Both the position numbers and the translations under genes were made by a program. 64,000 nt of DNA from Bradyrhizobium sp. AUGA SZCCT0176 (GTDB taxonomy: Bacteria; Pseudomonadota; Alphaproteobacteria; Rhizobiales; Xanthobacteraceae), in NCBI RefSeq assembly GCF_018130145.1, contig NZ_JAFCMB010000024.1, positions 21,350-85,349 of the forward strand. The letters run 5' to 3'. The notes under the pieces were generated by a model, which was not told the DNA's origin, did no database searches, and worked only from the letters and a program-made list of their open reading frames with translations. Below are positions 43,274 to 52,981 of this stretch, piece by piece. Every line of letters starts with the position of its first letter. Within the stretch, counting starts at the first letter, position 1.

Positions 43274-44251
43274 GTGACCGAAAAGCTGCGCATGAAAACG
43301 CCCGCCAGCCTCCGCGAGTACGAGCGGCGAATCAATCGCGTTATCGACCATGTGCAAGCCCACCTTGTCGGCGATCTCACGCTCGAGCGACTGGCCGATA
43401 TCGCGGCGTTTTCGCCGTTCCACTTCCATCGGGTTTTTACCTCGATCACCGGCGAGACTCTCGCTGACTTCATCCGCCGCACGCGCCTCGAGCGTGCCGC
43501 CGCCGCGCTCCTGCGAGCGCCGGACGCCAACGTTCTCGGCATCGCGCTCGAATACGGCTTCTCGTCGGCCGCGACCTTCGCGCGCGCGTTCAAGGCGCAT
43601 TTCGGCATGAGCGCAACACGGTGGCGCGGAGATGAAGGGCGGAAATGGCGGGAGGTGCATCGGCGTCCGAACAAACAGGCAAAGCCGAAGCGCAAACCAG
43701 GTCAATCACAGCGCAAGAATCGCAAAGCATCCATCGAACGCATCCGGCATCGTCCCGCAACTGGCACCGAAGGGAGCGCAATGCGGGTCAAGGTGATGGA
43801 AATTCCGCCGTACCGGATCGCCTATATGCGTCACGTCGGGCCCTACGGCACCAGCGGCGGCATCTCCCCGCTATGGGCCAGATTGATGCGCTGGGCAGCC
43901 ATCCGCGAGCTGCGGCACCCCGCGATGCTCACGGTCGGCATCGGCCACGATGCGCCGAGCATCGTTGCACCGGACAGGCTGCGCTATGACGCCGGCCTTA
44001 TCGTCGGCAACGATTTCAAGCCTGACCGCGCCATCAACGTGGCCGACCTGCCCGGCGGCAAATACGCAGTCATGCTCTTTCAGGGTTCGGCCGCCGTCAT
44101 CACCGAGGCGTGGGACAGGCTGTACACAATCTGGCTGCCAGGCAGCGGCTATCAACCCGAGGACAGGCCGCGACTGGAACTTCGGCGCGGTTACGATTTC
44201 TCTACCGCGAACCTGCGCTGCGAGCTCTGTCTTCCAATCAGGCCGTTGTAG
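43274..44251 (+). CDS. AraC-family regulator with GyrI-like effector domain
   Basis: A 325-residue regulator. An N-terminal AraC double helix-turn-helix (about 10-110: DLTLERLADIAAFSPFHFHR, ALEYGFSSAATFARAFKAHF) is joined by a Lys/Arg-rich linker to a GyrI-like small-molecule-binding domain (about 170-320: VMEIPPYRIAYMRHVGPYG, PGGKYAVMLFQG). This is the Rob/BmrR-like layout that senses drugs or amphiphiles. The GTG at 43274 was chosen because GGAG lies 5 nt upstream. The hydrolase gene follows 16 bp later and is probably co-transcribed. Confidence 0.93.
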   Translation: MTEKLRMKTPASLREYERRINRVIDHVQAHLVGDLTLERLADIAAFSPFHFHRVFTSITGETLADFIRRTRLERAAAALLRAPDANVLGIALEYGFSSAATFARAFKAHFGMSATRWRGDEGRKWREVHRRPNKQAKPKRKPGQSQRKNRKASIERIRHRPATGTEGSAMRVKVMEIPPYRIAYMRHVGPYGTSGGISPLWARLMRWAAIRELRHPAMLTVGIGHDAPSIVAPDRLRYDAGLIVGNDFKPDRAINVADLPGGKYAVMLFQGSAAVITEAWDRLYTIWLPGSGYQPEDRPRLELRRGYDFSTANLRCELCLPIRPL

Positions 44252-44267
44252 AAGCCCCGGAGACATC

Positions 44268-45227
44268 ATGTACAAGCTGCTCATCGGCCTGCTTGCCTTA
44301 CTCGTCGTGGCCGCGATGATCCCTGTTGCCGTGATTTCGTTCGACGCACCGAGAGCCCCGCCGGTGATGGCCGCCATGGCGGCGCCGTCAAAGCAGGCCA
44401 GCTCTGACTTTCCGGCGCCCCGGCAATTCCGAGCGCGGGACGGCGCCAACCTGCAATACTACGCCTACCCTGCGGGACCTGAGAAAGTCGCCATCCTGAT
44501 CCACGGCTCGGCGGGCCCCGGGACCAGCATGCACATCCTCGCTGAATCTCTCCGCACCGCCGGCGTTACGGTCTATGTGCCGGATATACGAGGTCATGGC
44601 GGCTCGGGACGGCGCGGCGACATCGATTATATCGGGCAGATCGATGACGATCTCGCCGACTTCGTCGCAGCGCTTGGGACAGCGAAGAGCGGCGAGACCC
44701 GCACGCTGCTGGGATTCTCCGCCGGGGCCGGATTCGCCATCCGTCTCGCCGGCGGCCGCTATGGCCTGCTGTTTAATCGCTATGTGCTGCTATCGCCGAC
44801 CACGCTCTCGGACGCGCCAACCTTGCGACCGAACGCCGGCGGCTGGGTAAGCGTTGCCGTTCCGCGCATCATCACGATTGCTTTGCTCGGCCGCGTCGGC
44901 ATTCACTGGTTCGACGGGCTTCCAGTCATCCGCTACGCGATATCGCCCGAGATGGCGCGCTGGTTGACCGACAGCTATTCGTATCGGCTGGCGACAAATT
45001 TCGGCGCAGGACGTCAGTATCAGGCCTATCTGCAGAACATCCGCCGTCCCGCCGCGCTGCTGGTTGGAGATGCCGACGAGCAGGTGATCGCATCTCAATA
45101 CGCCCCGCTGTTGCAGCGTCTTGGCGTGAATATCCCGGTTACCATTGTACCTGATATGACGCACACTGACATGATCAGGAATCCGAAGGCCATTCGGGCG
45201 ATTGTCGGCGCGGTCGAGGCACCGTAA
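44268..45227 (+). CDS. Membrane-anchored alpha/beta hydrolase
   Basis: A 319-residue protein with an N-terminal membrane helix or signal (about 3-25) and a serine-hydrolase domain of monoglyceride-lipase type: AILIHGSAGPGTSMH (oxyanion region), VPDIRGHGGSGRRG, nucleophile elbow LGFSAGAGFA (Ser151), Asp in LVGDADEQVI and His in DMTHTDMI. CCGGAGA precedes the ATG. It is probably periplasm-facing and co-transcribed with the AraC-GyrI regulator. The substrate is unknown. Confidence 0.9.
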   Translation: MYKLLIGLLALLVVAAMIPVAVISFDAPRAPPVMAAMAAPSKQASSDFPAPRQFRARDGANLQYYAYPAGPEKVAILIHGSAGPGTSMHILAESLRTAGVTVYVPDIRGHGGSGRRGDIDYIGQIDDDLADFVAALGTAKSGETRTLLGFSAGAGFAIRLAGGRYGLLFNRYVLLSPTTLSDAPTLRPNAGGWVSVAVPRIITIALLGRVGIHWFDGLPVIRYAISPEMARWLTDSYSYRLATNFGAGRQYQAYLQNIRRPAALLVGDADEQVIASQYAPLLQRLGVNIPVTIVPDMTHTDMIRNPKAIRAIVGAVEAP

Positions 45228-45374
45228 CGGCACGGCTCAAGGCGTGCCGCCCTGGCGCTCCACCCGATACGCGTCGATCTGCAAACGAACTGATGGCTTC
45301 CGTCTGGCAATTCGCGATCTCGACCCGATATAAGGGCGGATGCGAACGAACTTCCAGAACCAGACGAGGATCGC

Positions 45375-47492
45375 TTGACCCAACCAACGACCAAAGGCCG
45401 TTCAATGCAGGCGCCGGTGGCGCCGCGCCGCACGCATTCGTTCACCACCCACGGCATCAATGTGACGGACGATTATGCGTGGCTGAAGGACGCCAAATGG
45501 CAGGAGGTGCTGCGCGACCCCTCGATCCTGGACAGCGACATCAGGCAATATCTGGAAAGCGAAAACGACTACACCGAGAGCCTGCTCGGCCACACCTCGC
45601 CGCTGCAGAAGAAGCTGGTCGCGGAGATGCGCGGGCGCATCAAGGAAGACGATTCCAGCGTGCCGTCGCCGGATGGCCCGTTCGCTTACCTGCGGAAATT
45701 CCGCGAGGGCGGCCAGCACGAGATGTACGGCCGCACCCCGCGCGATGGCGGCGACGTTGAGATCGTGCTCGACGGCGATGCGCTGGCGGCATCCCACAGC
45801 TATTTCAAGTTCGGCGGCGCGCGGCATTCGCCTGACCATAAATTGCAGGCGTGGAGCGCGGACACGAAGGGTTCGGAATATTTCTCGATCCGCGTGCGCT
45901 ACTGGGCCAGCGGCAAGGACTCTGACGACCTCGTCGAGGAGACCGATGGCGGCGTGGTCTGGAGCACGGACGGACAAAGCTTCTTCTACGTCAAGCTCGA
46001 CGACAACCACCGGCCGATGCAGGTGTGGCGGCATCGCTTAGGCACCCAGCAGGCGGACGACAAGCTGATCTATGAGGAACAGGATTCCGGTTGGTTCACC
46101 CATCTGCATGAAAGCTCCAGCGGACGCTTTTGCGTGATCGCCGGCGGCGACCACGAGACATCCGAGCAGCGCCTGATCGATCTGGCGTATCCCGAGACGC
46201 CGCCACGGCTGGTCGCGGCTCGCGAGGAGGGCGTGCAATATTCGATCGCCGACCGCGGCGAGGAGCTGTTCATCCTCACCAACGCCGATGACGCGATCGA
46301 CTTCAAGGTGATGAGCGCGCCGCTGGCTGCGCCGGAGCGCGCGAACTGGCGCGATTTGATCCCGCATCGCGAGGGCATCTATGTGCTCGATGTCGAGCTT
46401 TACGCTGGCCACATGGTGCGGCTGGAGCGCGCCAACGCGTTGCCCGCGATCATCATCCGCGATCTCACGACGGGTGAAGAACACGCCATCGCCTTCGATG
46501 AAGCCGCCTATTCGCTCGACACCATGGGCGGCTATGAATTCGAAACCACGAACTTACGGTTTTCCTATTCGTCGATGACGACGCCGTCGGAAGTCTATGA
46601 TTACGACATGGCGACGCGAACGAGAGTGCTGCGCAAGCGCCAGGAGATTCCGTCCGGCCACAACCCGGCCGACTACGTCACCACGCGCATCATGGCGACG
46701 GCGCATGACGGCGCCAAAGTGCCGGTCTCGATCCTGCATCGCAAGGATCTCGTGCGCGACGGCGGCGCGCCGCTGCTGCTGTACGGCTACGGGTCCTACG
46801 GCATGGCGATGCCGGCCTCGTTCGCGGCCAACCGGCTGTCGCTGGTCGATCGCGGTTTTGTCTATGCGATCGCGCATATCAGAGGCGGCGCCGACAAGGG
46901 TTGGGGCTGGTATCTCGACGGCAAGCGCGAAAAGAAGACCAACACGTTTGACGATTTTGCGACGGCAGGCCGCGCGTTGATTGAGGCCAAATACACCAGC
47001 GCAAAGCGCATCGTCGGCCATGGCGGCAGCGCCGGCGGCATGCTGATGGGAGCGGTCGCCAACCGCGCGGGCGAATTGTTCGCCGGCATCGTCGCGGAAG
47101 TGCCGTTCGTCGACGTGCTGAATACGATGCTCGACGACACGCTGCCGCTGACGCCGCCGGAATGGCCGGAATGGGGCAACCCGATCGAGAGCGAAAGAGA
47201 TTTCCGCACCATCCTGTCCTATTCGCCCTACGACAATATCGCGGCCAAGGACTATCCGCTGATCCTCGCGATGGGCGGCTTGACCGATCCGCGCGTCACC
47301 TATTGGGAGCCGGCGAAATGGATCGCGCGATTGCGCGCGACCATGAAGGGTGGCGGCCCGGTGCTGCTCCGGACCAATATGGGCGCCGGCCATGGCGGCG
47401 CGTCGGGGCGCTTCAACCGGCTCGACGAGGTCGCGATCGTCTATGCGTTTGCGCTATGGGCGGCGGGGCTGGCGGATAGAGCGGAGGTGTGA
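45375..47492 (+). CDS. ptrB: Oligopeptidase B (S9A prolyl oligopeptidase family)
   Basis: A 705-residue cytoplasmic serine peptidase that cuts short peptides, typically after Lys or Arg. An N-terminal seven-bladed propeller (about 80-420) is followed by the alpha/beta hydrolase domain. The catalytic triad is visible: Ser552 in GHGGSAGGML, Asp638 in GGLTDPRVTYWE, His673 in MGAGHGGASG. The TTG at 45375 has GAGG upstream; an ATG ten codons later is an alternative. No signal peptide is seen. Confidence 0.94.
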   Translation: MTQPTTKGRSMQAPVAPRRTHSFTTHGINVTDDYAWLKDAKWQEVLRDPSILDSDIRQYLESENDYTESLLGHTSPLQKKLVAEMRGRIKEDDSSVPSPDGPFAYLRKFREGGQHEMYGRTPRDGGDVEIVLDGDALAASHSYFKFGGARHSPDHKLQAWSADTKGSEYFSIRVRYWASGKDSDDLVEETDGGVVWSTDGQSFFYVKLDDNHRPMQVWRHRLGTQQADDKLIYEEQDSGWFTHLHESSSGRFCVIAGGDHETSEQRLIDLAYPETPPRLVAAREEGVQYSIADRGEELFILTNADDAIDFKVMSAPLAAPERANWRDLIPHREGIYVLDVELYAGHMVRLERANALPAIIIRDLTTGEEHAIAFDEAAYSLDTMGGYEFETTNLRFSYSSMTTPSEVYDYDMATRTRVLRKRQEIPSGHNPADYVTTRIMATAHDGAKVPVSILHRKDLVRDGGAPLLLYGYGSYGMAMPASFAANRLSLVDRGFVYAIAHIRGGADKGWGWYLDGKREKKTNTFDDFATAGRALIEAKYTSAKRIVGHGGSAGGMLMGAVANRAGELFAGIVAEVPFVDVLNTMLDDTLPLTPPEWPEWGNPIESERDFRTILSYSPYDNIAAKDYPLILAMGGLTDPRVTYWEPAKWIARLRATMKGGGPVLLRTNMGAGHGGASGRFNRLDEVAIVYAFALWAAGLADRAEV

Positions 47493-47501
47493 TGTGAGTC
47501 G

Positions 47502-47622
47502 TGTCCCGGACGCGGTGCGGCGTGAAACGCTGCTCCGCAGAGCCGGGACCCACGCTTGAGTTACAGATGTACGGACCCCGGCTCTGCAGCGCACCGTTTC
47601 ACGCTGCGCTGGGTCCGGGGAA
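47502..47622. repeat. Family G composite repeat
   Basis: Facing units TCCCGGACGCGGTGCGGCGT... and ...GCGCTGGGTCCGGGG, each with a GTGAAACG/CGTTTCAC core, between converging genes. A half copy lies at 49124-49187. Confidence 0.75.
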
Positions 47623-47643
47623 CGCACACTGTCCGTAGTCGAT

Positions 47644-49086
47644 TTACGGCAACGTGTACGCCGTTTTCACCGTCGTATAAAACTCCGCCGCGTAGCGGCC
47701 CTGTTCGCGGGCACCGAAGCTGGAGCCTTTTCGGCCGCCGAACGGCACGTGGTAATCGACGCCGGCGATCGGCAGATTGACCATCACCATGCCGGCTTCG
47801 GAATTGCGCTTGTAGTCGCTGGCATATTTCAGGCTGGTGGTGCAGATGCCGGATGACAGGCCGAAGTCGGTGTCATTCGCGGTCGCCAGCGCTTCGGCAT
47901 AATCCTTGACCCTGATGACCGCGGCCACCGGCCCAAAAATTTCCTCGCGCGCGATCCGCATGGTGTTGCTCACGTCGGTGAACAGCGCCGGCTGCAGATA
48001 GAAGCCGGGCGCATCGCGGTTGAGGCGCTCGCCACCGAATGCGAGTTTTGCACCCTCATCCTTGCCGATCGAGATATATTTGAGATCCTGATCGAGCTGG
48101 CTCTGATCGACGACGGGACCGATATCGGTGCCGGCCTTGACGGCGTCGTCGATCTTCAGGCCACGCATCCGCTCGGTGAGGGCCTCGACGAATTTGTCGT
48201 GGATCCCGGCGGTGACGATCAGGCGCGAAGCGGCGGTGCAGCGCTGGCCGGTGGAAAAGAACGCGCTATTGGCGGCGCATTCCACGGCGACCTTCAGGTC
48301 TGCGTCGTCCAGAACGACCAGCGGATTCTTGCCGCCCATCTCGAGCTGGAACTTCTTCATCGGCCGCGAGGCGATGCAGGCCGCCGCCACTTTCTGACCG
48401 GTGGAAACTGACCCCGTGAAACTGATGGCCGCTACATCAGGATGCTCCAGCAGGACCGCACCAACTTCGGAGCCGCGCCCGAGCACGAGGTTGAGCACGC
48501 CCTTGGGCAGGCCGGCGCGGTGCAGGATATCGACCAGCGCCCACGACGAGCCCGGCACGAGGTCGGCGGGCTTGATCACCACGGTGTTGCCATAGGCCAG
48601 CGCCGGCGCGATCTTCCAGGCCGGTATCGCGATCGGGAAATTCCACGGCGTGATCAGGCCGACAACGCCGAGCGCTTCGCGTGTGATCTCGATGTCGATG
48701 CCGGGACGCACTGAGGCGAGTTTCTCGCCCGCCATCCGCAAACATTCGCCGGCAAAGAACGCAAAGATCTGCCCGGCGCGCGCGACTTCGCCGATGCCTT
48801 CCGGCAGCGTCTTGCCTTCCTCGCGCGACAGCAGCCGGCCCAGTTCGTCCTTGCGCGCGAGGATTTCGTCCGACGCCTTCTTCAGAATGTCGTAGCGCAC
48901 CTGCGGCGTCGACCGCGACCAGGCAGGGAATGCGGCCTTTGCAGCTGCTATCGCGGCCTCGGCTTGCGCGCGCGTGCCGCGCACCGCCTGGCCGACAATG
49001 TCCTTGGTATCGGATGGGTTGACGTTGGGCGCGCGGGCGCCATCGGACAGCCATTCGCCGTCGATCAGATTGTTGAACATCAGCAT
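47644..49086 (-). CDS. Aldehyde dehydrogenase, alpha-ketoglutarate semialdehyde type
   Basis: A 480-residue NAD(P)-dependent dehydrogenase. The catalytic Cys283 is in STGQRCTAA, the general base Glu249 in QLEMGGKNP, and the oxyanion Asn149 in ITPWNFPIAIP. Overall pattern and length fit the 2-oxoglutarate semialdehyde dehydrogenases that finish non-phosphorylative pentose and aldarate pathways. Its position at the end of an operon with a sugar-acid dehydratase and a lactonase supports that reading. The ATG at 49086 follows GGAGAAATC. Confidence 0.92.
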   Translation of the reverse strand: MLMFNNLIDGEWLSDGARAPNVNPSDTKDIVGQAVRGTRAQAEAAIAAAKAAFPAWSRSTPQVRYDILKKASDEILARKDELGRLLSREEGKTLPEGIGEVARAGQIFAFFAGECLRMAGEKLASVRPGIDIEITREALGVVGLITPWNFPIAIPAWKIAPALAYGNTVVIKPADLVPGSSWALVDILHRAGLPKGVLNLVLGRGSEVGAVLLEHPDVAAISFTGSVSTGQKVAAACIASRPMKKFQLEMGGKNPLVVLDDADLKVAVECAANSAFFSTGQRCTAASRLIVTAGIHDKFVEALTERMRGLKIDDAVKAGTDIGPVVDQSQLDQDLKYISIGKDEGAKLAFGGERLNRDAPGFYLQPALFTDVSNTMRIAREEIFGPVAAVIRVKDYAEALATANDTDFGLSSGICTTSLKYASDYKRNSEAGMVMVNLPIAGVDYHVPFGGRKGSSFGAREQGRYAAEFYTTVKTAYTLP

Positions 49087-49123
49087 GGGTGATTTCTCCG
49101 TTGTTGTGTCTTCTTCGAGCTCG

Positions 49124-49187
49124 TGTCACGGACATCTGGACCCCGGCTCTGCAGCGCACCGTTTCACGCTGCGCTGCGTCCGGGGAA
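49124..49187. repeat. Family G half repeat
   Basis: CCCCGGCTCTGCAGCGCACC-GTTTCACGCTGCGCTG unit identical over most of its length to the right half at 47502-47622. It lies in the spacer between the RraA-like and dehydrogenase genes. Confidence 0.75.
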
Positions 49188-49191
49188 CATA

Positions 49192-49911
49192 TTACCGCCC
49201 GTTGGCCTTGCGCCAAGCCGCAAAATCCTTCGGCGTCTGCTCGTCGGTTGCCGGATAGAGGCCGAGGATCGAACGGCCCTTGTGCACTTCCTCGGTAACA
49301 AAATCCTCGAACGCGGTCATCTCGACCGCCTCGTCGGCGATTTCGTCGGCAACATGCGCGGGAATCACGATCACGCCGTCGCTGTCGCCGAGAATGACGT
49401 CGCCGGGGAACACCGGCGCGTCGCCGCAGCCGATCGGCACGTTGATCTCGATCGCCTGGTGCAGCGTCAGATTGGTCGGTGCGCTCGGCCGCTGGTGGTA
49501 GGCGGGAAAGCCGAGCGCCGCGATTTCGGCCGAATCGCGGAAGCCGCCGTCGGTGATGACGCCGGCCGCGCCGCGCTTCATCAACCGCGTCACCAGGATA
49601 GCGCCGGCCGAAGCCGCGCGCGCATCCTTGCGGCTGTCCATCACAAGCACCGCGCCGGGCGGGCAATCCTCGATTGCCTTGCGCTGCGGATGGGCACGGT
49701 CGCGGAACACCTCGATCTTGTTGAGGTCCTCGCGCGCGGGCATGTAGCGCAGCGTGAAGGCTTCCCCGACCAGCACCGGCTGATTTGGCCCGAGCGGATG
49801 CACATCCTGGATCATCTGGATACGGAAACCGCGCTTGAACAGCGCGGTGGCGACGGTGGCGGTCGAGACGGTTTTGAGTTTGTTGCGGGTGGCGTCGCTC
49901 AGTTTTGTCAT
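49192..49911 (-). CDS. RraA-like protein (possible aldolase/oxaloacetate decarboxylase)
   Basis: A 239-residue member of the RraA/HMG-aldolase family. The metal- and substrate-binding region is ITDGGFRDSAEIAALGFPAY with the conserved Arg-Asp, preceded by GAILVTRLMKRGAAG. Catabolic family members are class II pyruvate aldolases or decarboxylases; true RraA proteins inhibit RNase E and lack the Arg-Asp. In this sugar-acid operon an enzymatic role is more likely (inference). It lies between the lactonase and dehydrogenase genes, with repeats in both spacers. Confidence 0.9.
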   Translation of the reverse strand: MTKLSDATRNKLKTVSTATVATALFKRGFRIQMIQDVHPLGPNQPVLVGEAFTLRYMPAREDLNKIEVFRDRAHPQRKAIEDCPPGAVLVMDSRKDARAASAGAILVTRLMKRGAAGVITDGGFRDSAEIAALGFPAYHQRPSAPTNLTLHQAIEINVPIGCGDAPVFPGDVILGDSDGVIVIPAHVADEIADEAVEMTAFEDFVTEEVHKGRSILGLYPATDEQTPKDFAAWRKANGR

Positions 49912-49935
49912 GGTTTCATCATCCCAGTTATTCCA

Positions 49936-50008
49936 TCATTCCGGGGCGCGAAGTGAACCCGGAATCTCGAGATTCCGGGTCTGGTCCTTCGGACCATCCC
50001 GGAATGAC
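49936..50008. repeat. Family D palindromic repeat (operon spacer)
   Basis: TCATTCCGGGGCG... and ...CCCGGAATGA ends with an inner GAATCTCGAGATTC palindrome. It lies in the spacer between the lactonase and RraA-like genes. Confidence 0.8.
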
Positions 50009-50020
50009 GGTGGTAATCAA

Positions 50021-51112
50021 TCACACCGCCCCATGCGCTTCCACGTAAAGCGCGTACACGGAGTGGCAGCTCGTCATATAGAGGCGGTTGTTCTTCGGTC
50101 CACCGAAACAGAGGTTGGCGCAACGCTCCGGCAGCCGGATGAAGGCGAGCGGCTTGCCCGCCGAGTTGAACACCATCACGCCGTCGAGGTCTTCCGACTT
50201 GCCCTTCAGCTGATACACCTTGCGGCCGCCAACGTCAGTGGGATCCGGCTGCAGCGCGCCGTTGCTGCCCCAGCCGCACCACAGATTGCCGTCGCGATCG
50301 ACCCGGAAGCCATCGAGCGCGCCCTGGTCGGCGGCGTCGATCAGCTTATTGCGACTGCCGAGCGTGCCATCGTCCTTGACGTCGTAGGCCCAGATGCTGC
50401 GGTTGGGGCTTCCCTTCCACTCGACCACATAAAGCTTCTTTTCGTCGGGCGAGAACGCCAGGCCGTTCGGATTGACGATGTCGGTGATGACGGCCGATAT
50501 CTTGCCGTCCTTGGCGATGCGGTAAACGTTGGTGGTGGCCTGTTCGGGCTTCTCCTTCTTGCCCTCCCACTCGCCATTGATGCCGAACAAGGGATCGGTG
50601 AACCAGATACTGTCGTCCGACTTCACCACGACGTCGTTCGGCGCGTTCAGCCGCTTGCCCTCGAACTTGTCGGCCAGCACCGTGATCTTGCCGTCCTTCT
50701 CGGTGCGGGTGACGCGGCGGGTCACCGAATGCTCGCAGGTGACGAGGCGGCCCTGGCGGTCGCGCGTGTTGCCGTTGGCATAGTTGGCGTTAGCGCGGAA
50801 CACGCTGGTCTGGCTGGTCTTCTCGTCGAACTTCATGATGCGATTATTGGGGATGTCGCTCCACAGGAGATAGCCTCCCTCGGGAAAATAGGCCGGGCCT
50901 TCGGCCCAACGCATCCCGGTAGCGACCTGTTCGATCGTAGACGAATAGATCCGGTATTTTGCAAAGCTTGGATCGAGGATTTGCACCGACGGATCGGGAT
51001 AGCGCTGGTTCATCGTGAACGGGAATGATTGCGCACCTGCGGCACGCGAGAGAAGCGTGGTGACCGCGGTGGCGCCGGCTGCGGCGAGGATGTTGCGTCG
51101 TGTGATGCTCAT
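50021..51112 (-). CDS. Periplasmic SMP-30/gluconolactonase family lactonase
   Basis: A 363-residue six-bladed propeller hydrolase of sugar lactones. A twin-arginine signal (SITRRNILAAAGA) directs it to the periplasm. Divalent-metal ligands of the family are visible: Glu71 (RWAEGPAYF), Asn in LNAPNDVVV, Asn in NPNGLAF and Asp in ALDGFRVD. GGAGG lies 7 nt before the ATG at 51112. A periplasmic site implies that the sugar is oxidised to a lactone outside the cytoplasm and imported as the acid. Confidence 0.92.
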   Translation of the reverse strand: MSITRRNILAAAGATAVTTLLSRAAGAQSFPFTMNQRYPDPSVQILDPSFAKYRIYSSTIEQVATGMRWAEGPAYFPEGGYLLWSDIPNNRIMKFDEKTSQTSVFRANANYANGNTRDRQGRLVTCEHSVTRRVTRTEKDGKITVLADKFEGKRLNAPNDVVVKSDDSIWFTDPLFGINGEWEGKKEKPEQATTNVYRIAKDGKISAVITDIVNPNGLAFSPDEKKLYVVEWKGSPNRSIWAYDVKDDGTLGSRNKLIDAADQGALDGFRVDRDGNLWCGWGSNGALQPDPTDVGGRKVYQLKGKSEDLDGVMVFNSAGKPLAFIRLPERCANLCFGGPKNNRLYMTSCHSVYALYVEAHGAV

Positions 51113-51160
51113 GGGTGGTCCTCCCTGGGATGTTTTTTGCTTGGTATCGGTTCTCTCTTG

Positions 51161-51236
51161 TCATTTCGGGGCGATGCGCAGCATCGAACCCGGAATCTCG
51201 AGGTTCCGGGTTCGCGCTGCGCGCGCCCCGGAACGA
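51161..51236. repeat. Family D palindromic repeat (operon spacer)
   Basis: TCATTTCGGGGCG... and ...CGCCCCGGAACGA ends with an inner GAATCTCGAGGTTC near-palindrome. It lies in the spacer between the dehydratase and lactonase genes. Confidence 0.8.
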
Positions 51237-51241
51237 CGGCG

Positions 51242-52981
51242 TCAGTAAATCGACGGCTCCCCCACCGGCTTGCCAAAACCGGTTTCAAGAAAATCGAAAT
51301 CGCAGCCTTCGTTGGCCTGCTTGATGTGCTTGGTGAACATCCAGCCATAGCCGCGCTCGAACCGGCGTTCCGGCGCTTTCCATTCGGCGCGGCGCTTTGC
51401 AAGCTCCGCCTCCGGCACATCGAGGTTGATGGTGCGGGCGTTGACGTCGAGCGTGATGCGATCGCCGTTCTTCACCAGCGCCAGCGGACCGCCGATATAG
51501 GATTCCGGCGACACATGCAGGATACAGGCGCCGTAGCTGGTGCCGCTCATGCGCGCATCCGACAGCCGCACCATGTCGCGCACGCCCTGCTTTACCAGCT
51601 TGGTCGGGATCGGCAGCATGCCCCATTCCGGCATCCCGGGCCCGCCCTGCGGCCCGGCATTGCGCAAGATCAGCACGTGATCCGCGGTCACATCGAGATT
51701 GGGATCGTCGATCGCCTTCTTCATCGAGGGATAATCGTCGAACACCAGCGCCGGTCCCGTGTGCTTGAGAAAGCGCGGCTCGCAGGCCGAGGGTTTTATC
51801 ACGCAGCCATCGGGCGCAAGGTTGCCCTTGAGCACCGCGAGCGCGCCTTCGGCATAGATAGGGTCGTTCACGGTGCGGATGACGTCGTCATTATAAACTT
51901 CGGCGCGGGCGATGTTCTCGCCGAGCGTCTGGCCGGTCACGGTCATGACGTCGAGGTGCAGGTGCTCCCTGATGCGGCTCATCAGGCCCGGCAAACCGCC
52001 GGCATAGAAGAAATCTTCCATCAGATATTTGTCGCCGCTCGGCCGCACATTGGCGATCACAGGCACCTTGCGGCTGGCGATCTCGAAATCATCGAGCCCG
52101 ATATCCTGGCCGGCGCGGCGGGCCTGCGCGATCAGATGGATGATCGCATTGGTCGAGCAGCCCATCGCCATCGCCACCGTGATCGCGTTCTCGAAGGCTT
52201 TGCGGGTCTGGATCTTGTTTGGCGTCAAATCCTCCCACACCATCTCGACGATGCGGCGGCCGCATTCCGAGGCCATGCGGATATGTCCGGCGTCGGCGGC
52301 CGGGATCGAGGATGCGCCCGGCAAGGTCATGCCGATCGACTCGGCGATCGCCGTCATGGTCGAGGCGGTGCCCATGGTCATGCAGGTGCCGTAGCTGCGG
52401 GCGATGCCGGCCTCGACATCGACCCAATCCTTGTCGGAGATTTTCCCGGCGCGCCGCTCGTCCCAGAATTTCCAGGCGTCCGAACCAGAGCCTAGCGTCT
52501 TGCCCTTCCAGTTGCCGCGCAGCATCGGCCCCGCCGGAAGATAGATCGTCGGCAGGCCCATGCTGGTGGCGCCGAGCAGAAGGCCCGGCGTGGTCTTGTC
52601 GCAGCCGCCCATCAGCACGACGCCGTCGACGGGATGGCCGCGCAATAATTCCTCCGCGTCCATCGCCAGCATGTTGCGATAGAGCATCGTTGTCGGCTTC
52701 AGGAACGATTCCGACAGCGACAGCGCCGGCAGCTCCATCGGAAAACCGCCGGCCATCAGGATGCCACGCTTGACGTCGTCGACGCGGGATTTGAAATGCA
52801 TGTGGCAGGGCTGCGCGTCCGACCAGGTGTTCAAAATCGCAATGACGGGACGGCCCTTCCATTCCTCCGGCGCGTAGCCCATCTGCATCGCGCGGGAGCG
52901 GTGGCCGAAGGCGCGCAGATCGTCGGGCGCGAACCAGCGCGCGCTGCGAAGCTGGTCGGGGGTCTTGTTTTTGCTGCTCAT
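51242..52981 (-). CDS. IlvD/Edd family sugar-acid dehydratase (arabinonate/xylonate type)
   Basis: A 579-residue [2Fe-2S] dehydratase converting an aldonic acid to its 2-keto-3-deoxy acid. The three cluster cysteines fall at 59, 127 and 200 (SDAQPCH, GGCDKTTPG, SYGTC), and the Mg-binding Lys at 129. To my knowledge these are the numbers reported for Rhizobium leguminosarum L-arabinonate dehydratase, which has the same length. The SGTSYG motif near the C-terminus is also present. Its ATG overlaps the permease stop (ATGA). The exact aldonate is not determined. Confidence 0.93.
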   Translation of the reverse strand: MSSKNKTPDQLRSARWFAPDDLRAFGHRSRAMQMGYAPEEWKGRPVIAILNTWSDAQPCHMHFKSRVDDVKRGILMAGGFPMELPALSLSESFLKPTTMLYRNMLAMDAEELLRGHPVDGVVLMGGCDKTTPGLLLGATSMGLPTIYLPAGPMLRGNWKGKTLGSGSDAWKFWDERRAGKISDKDWVDVEAGIARSYGTCMTMGTASTMTAIAESIGMTLPGASSIPAADAGHIRMASECGRRIVEMVWEDLTPNKIQTRKAFENAITVAMAMGCSTNAIIHLIAQARRAGQDIGLDDFEIASRKVPVIANVRPSGDKYLMEDFFYAGGLPGLMSRIREHLHLDVMTVTGQTLGENIARAEVYNDDVIRTVNDPIYAEGALAVLKGNLAPDGCVIKPSACEPRFLKHTGPALVFDDYPSMKKAIDDPNLDVTADHVLILRNAGPQGGPGMPEWGMLPIPTKLVKQGVRDMVRLSDARMSGTSYGACILHVSPESYIGGPLALVKNGDRITLDVNARTINLDVPEAELAKRRAEWKAPERRFERGYGWMFTKHIKQANEGCDFDFLETGFGKPVGEPSIY

